Positions 5,744 through 7,141 of a stretch of DNA of 7,141 nucleotides are shown one piece after another. The position numbers and the translations under genes were made by a program. Origin of the DNA: Candidatus Aminicenantota bacterium (lineage in GTDB: Bacteria > Acidobacteriota > Aminicenantia > JAMOAD01); the NCBI GenBank assembly GCA_027070475.1, contig JALXDT010000092.1, forward strand, positions 1 to 7,141, given 5' to 3'. Numbering within the stretch: position 1 is the first letter of the stretch; each line of letters starts with the position of its first letter. Below the pieces are notes generated by a model, which did not search any database, was not told where the DNA came from, and saw only the letters and a program-made list of their open reading frames with translations.

Positions 5744-7128
5744 GCGATACATACATTACAAGCCTTCCAGTTATTTTAGCTGCTCTTTCAGGAATATTGA
5801 TTTTAGTGCTTGATCTCTTTATAAAAAAATCCGAAAAAATAGTTTTCTTTTTTTCAATACTTTTTTCAATCATTATACCTCTTCCCGCTTTTCTATTTTA
5901 CGGACTAAAAACAAAGGCTTTCTCAAATCAACTCTTAACCGATAATTTGTCTTATATATTTTTAATGTTAATCTCGATAATAAGCTTATCTGTTATTTTA
6001 ATAAGCTTTTCATACAACAAAAGAAGAGAAATCAGATACAATGAATTTTACGCTTTACTATTTTTGGCAAATGCAGGATTAATATCAATTGTATCATCAT
6101 ATAATCTTTTGGTTCTTTTCCTCTCCTTTGAAATATTCTCATTCAGCTCATACATTTTAACCGGCATTGTCAAGGATAGGCTTTCTTCCGAAGCTTCATT
6201 CAAATATATTTATACAGGTATAATTTCATCCTCAGTTGGGCTTTTAGGAATAGCCTTTATTTACGGAACTTCAGGTTCTTTATATATAGACAAAATAATC
6301 TTAAATGGAAATTACAATTTAGGTCTTATTGCAGGATTTATTCTTTTTCTAATTAACATCTTTTTTAAATTTTCCATTGTTCCTTTTCATATTTGGACCC
6401 CTGATGTTTATGAAGGAGCTCCAACTCCTGTCTCCTCTTATTTTTCCGTTGCTCCCAAGTTAGCTATAATCATATTTGTAATAAGACTTATCAATATAAA
6501 TTTTATAAACTTAATGAACTTTCAAACTTTAATTTGGATCCTTTCTGCTGCCACAATCCTTTGGGGAAATCTTGCAGCCTTAAAACAAAAGAATTTAAAA
6601 AGGATTATGGCTTATTCAGCTATTGCCCATTCAGGATATATATCAATGGGTTTTCTCATTCCTTTTGATCTGGCTTATAAATATTTAATATTTTATTCTA
6701 TTTCATATATATTCTTGAACTTATCGGCTTTTACATTTATCTCCTATCTGACCAATGGAGTAAAAGATGATGCTGAGCTTGAAAATATCTCAGGCCTTTC
6801 TCAAAAAAAACCTTTTGAATCTTTTGTTTTTACTCTTGCCCTTATTTCTCTTGCCGGCTTTCCTCCCACTGTAGGGTTCTTTGCAAAATTCTACTTATTT
6901 ATAGCTCTTATTAAACAGGGGTTTTTATACATAACCCTTATTGCTATTTTGGGAACAGTAATTTCTGTTTTTTACTATTTTAGAATAATAATGTATCTCT
7001 ACTTCAAAGAAGGAGAAAAAGAATTTGGTTTTGACATCTGGGGCAGAATTGTTTTATTCTTTAATATGATAATAATATTATTTCTTTCCTTTTATCCTGA
7101 AATAATTTTTAAATTCTTAAGGGGGTAA
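5740..7128 (+). CDS. nuoN: NADH-quinone oxidoreductase subunit N (antiporter-like proton-pumping subunit)
   Basis: A 462-residue, about 14-helix subunit (ND2 homologue), the antiporter-like subunit closest to the NuoJ/K/A/H module. Diagnostic sequence: FKFSIVPFHIWTPDVYEGAP (209-228) followed by TPVSSYFSVAPK. Channel residues are Glu131 (SFEIFSFSSYIL, TM5), Lys210 (TM7), Lys240 (VAPKLA, TM8), His297 (AIAHSGY) and Lys383 (GFFAKFYLF, TM12), matching the expected set for NuoN. Length is a little below the E. coli protein (485). Translation starts at GTG 5740, overlapping the nuoM stop by 4 bp, with a strong ribosome site. The gene looks even richer in A/T and Ile than its neighbours. It ends at TAA 7126-7128, whose last A can begin the next ATG, so the operon probably continues beyond the window. 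Confidence 0.96.
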   Translation: MSDTYITSLPVILAALSGILILVLDLFIKKSEKIVFFFSILFSIIIPLPAFLFYGLKTKAFSNQLLTDNLSYIFLMLISIISLSVILISFSYNKRREIRYNEFYALLFLANAGLISIVSSYNLLVLFLSFEIFSFSSYILTGIVKDRLSSEASFKYIYTGIISSSVGLLGIAFIYGTSGSLYIDKIILNGNYNLGLIAGFILFLINIFFKFSIVPFHIWTPDVYEGAPTPVSSYFSVAPKLAIIIFVIRLININFINLMNFQTLIWILSAATILWGNLAALKQKNLKRIMAYSAIAHSGYISMGFLIPFDLAYKYLIFYSISYIFLNLSAFTFISYLTNGVKDDAELENISGLSQKKPFESFVFTLALISLAGFPPTVGFFAKFYLFIALIKQGFLYITLIAILGTVISVFYYFRIIMYLYFKEGEKEFGFDIWGRIVLFFNMIIILFLSFYPEIIFKFLRG

Positions 7129-7130
7129 TG

Positions 7131-7141
7131 ATGAGTAAAAT
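7131..7141 (+). CDS. Start of an unidentified downstream gene (3' end outside window)
   Basis: Immediately after nuoN the sequence reads TAATGATGAGTAAAAT. Two in-frame ATGs (7128 and 7131) open a frame beginning (M)MSK. The purine-rich GGGGG (7121-7125) gives a 5-nt spacing to the ATG at 7131, better than the 2 nt to 7128, so I prefer the second. The overlap or near-zero spacing with nuoN indicates the gene is co-transcribed with the nuo operon. Nothing can be said about the product from three to four codons. Confidence 0.5.

Noticed and set aside
6803..6810. A8 run in nuoN as a programmed frameshift site
   Set aside because: The frame reads straight through to a normal NuoN C-terminus with Lys383 in place. 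There is no alternative-frame product of interest, and A-runs are expected at this base composition.
2396..7128. The operon as an Mrp-type Na+/H+ antiporter or a formate hydrogenlyase membrane module
   Set aside because: NuoJ and NuoK have complex I-specific features (YAGA helix, Glu36/Glu72). NuoL has the long traverse-helix extension, and a distinct NuoN is present, so complex I fits best.

Overview
The window is a low-GC stretch of bacterial chromosome, roughly one third G+C by eye, with tightly packed genes and clear Shine-Dalgarno sites. The gene content (an eukaryotic-type PP2C phosphatase, a PlsC acyltransferase, a CheW chemotaxis adaptor and the membrane arm of respiratory complex I) suggests a motile, respiring, probably Gram-negative organism. 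A member of Deferribacterota or a similar low-GC lineage would fit, but that is a guess from composition and content, not a demonstrated placement.

Left block (1-969, plus strand): the 3' end of a PP2C-type Ser/Thr phosphatase gene overlaps the start of plsC by 35 bp. plsC runs tail to tail into cheW (minus strand, 964-1443), and their ends overlap by 6 bp.

Centre (1444-1614): a 171-bp AT-rich divergent intergenic region separates cheW (leftward) from nuoJ (rightward). It holds a pair of perfect 14-bp direct repeats, a possible cheW promoter, and a very good sigma70-like promoter for the nuo genes. The -10 box of the nuo promoter ends only 9 bp before the nuoJ ATG, and the 35 bases before that ATG contain no G. 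nuoJ therefore has no Shine-Dalgarno site and is probably translated from a leaderless or nearly leaderless mRNA.

Right block (1615-7128, plus strand): nuoJ, nuoK, nuoL, nuoM and nuoN lie in canonical order with 4-bp overlaps or zero spacing. They encode the distal part of the membrane arm of NADH:quinone oxidoreductase (complex I). NuoL, M and N are the three antiporter-like proton-pumping subunits, and J and K link them to the quinone-site module. The expected charged residues of the proton path (TM5 Glu, TM7 Lys, TM12 Lys/Glu, and Glu36/Glu72 of NuoK) are all present, so the subunits look functional. The genes for the hydrophilic arm and for NuoA/H (nuoA-I) are not upstream of nuoJ, so the complex I locus is split or rearranged. 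A further gene starts at the right edge (7131), translationally coupled to nuoN, but only its first codons are visible.

I saw no mobile element, CRISPR array, tRNA or rRNA gene. Most of the window is ordinary core metabolism. The parts worth a second look are the nuoJ start and its promoter, the repeats in the divergent region, and the detached nuoJKLMN block beside an orphan cheW.
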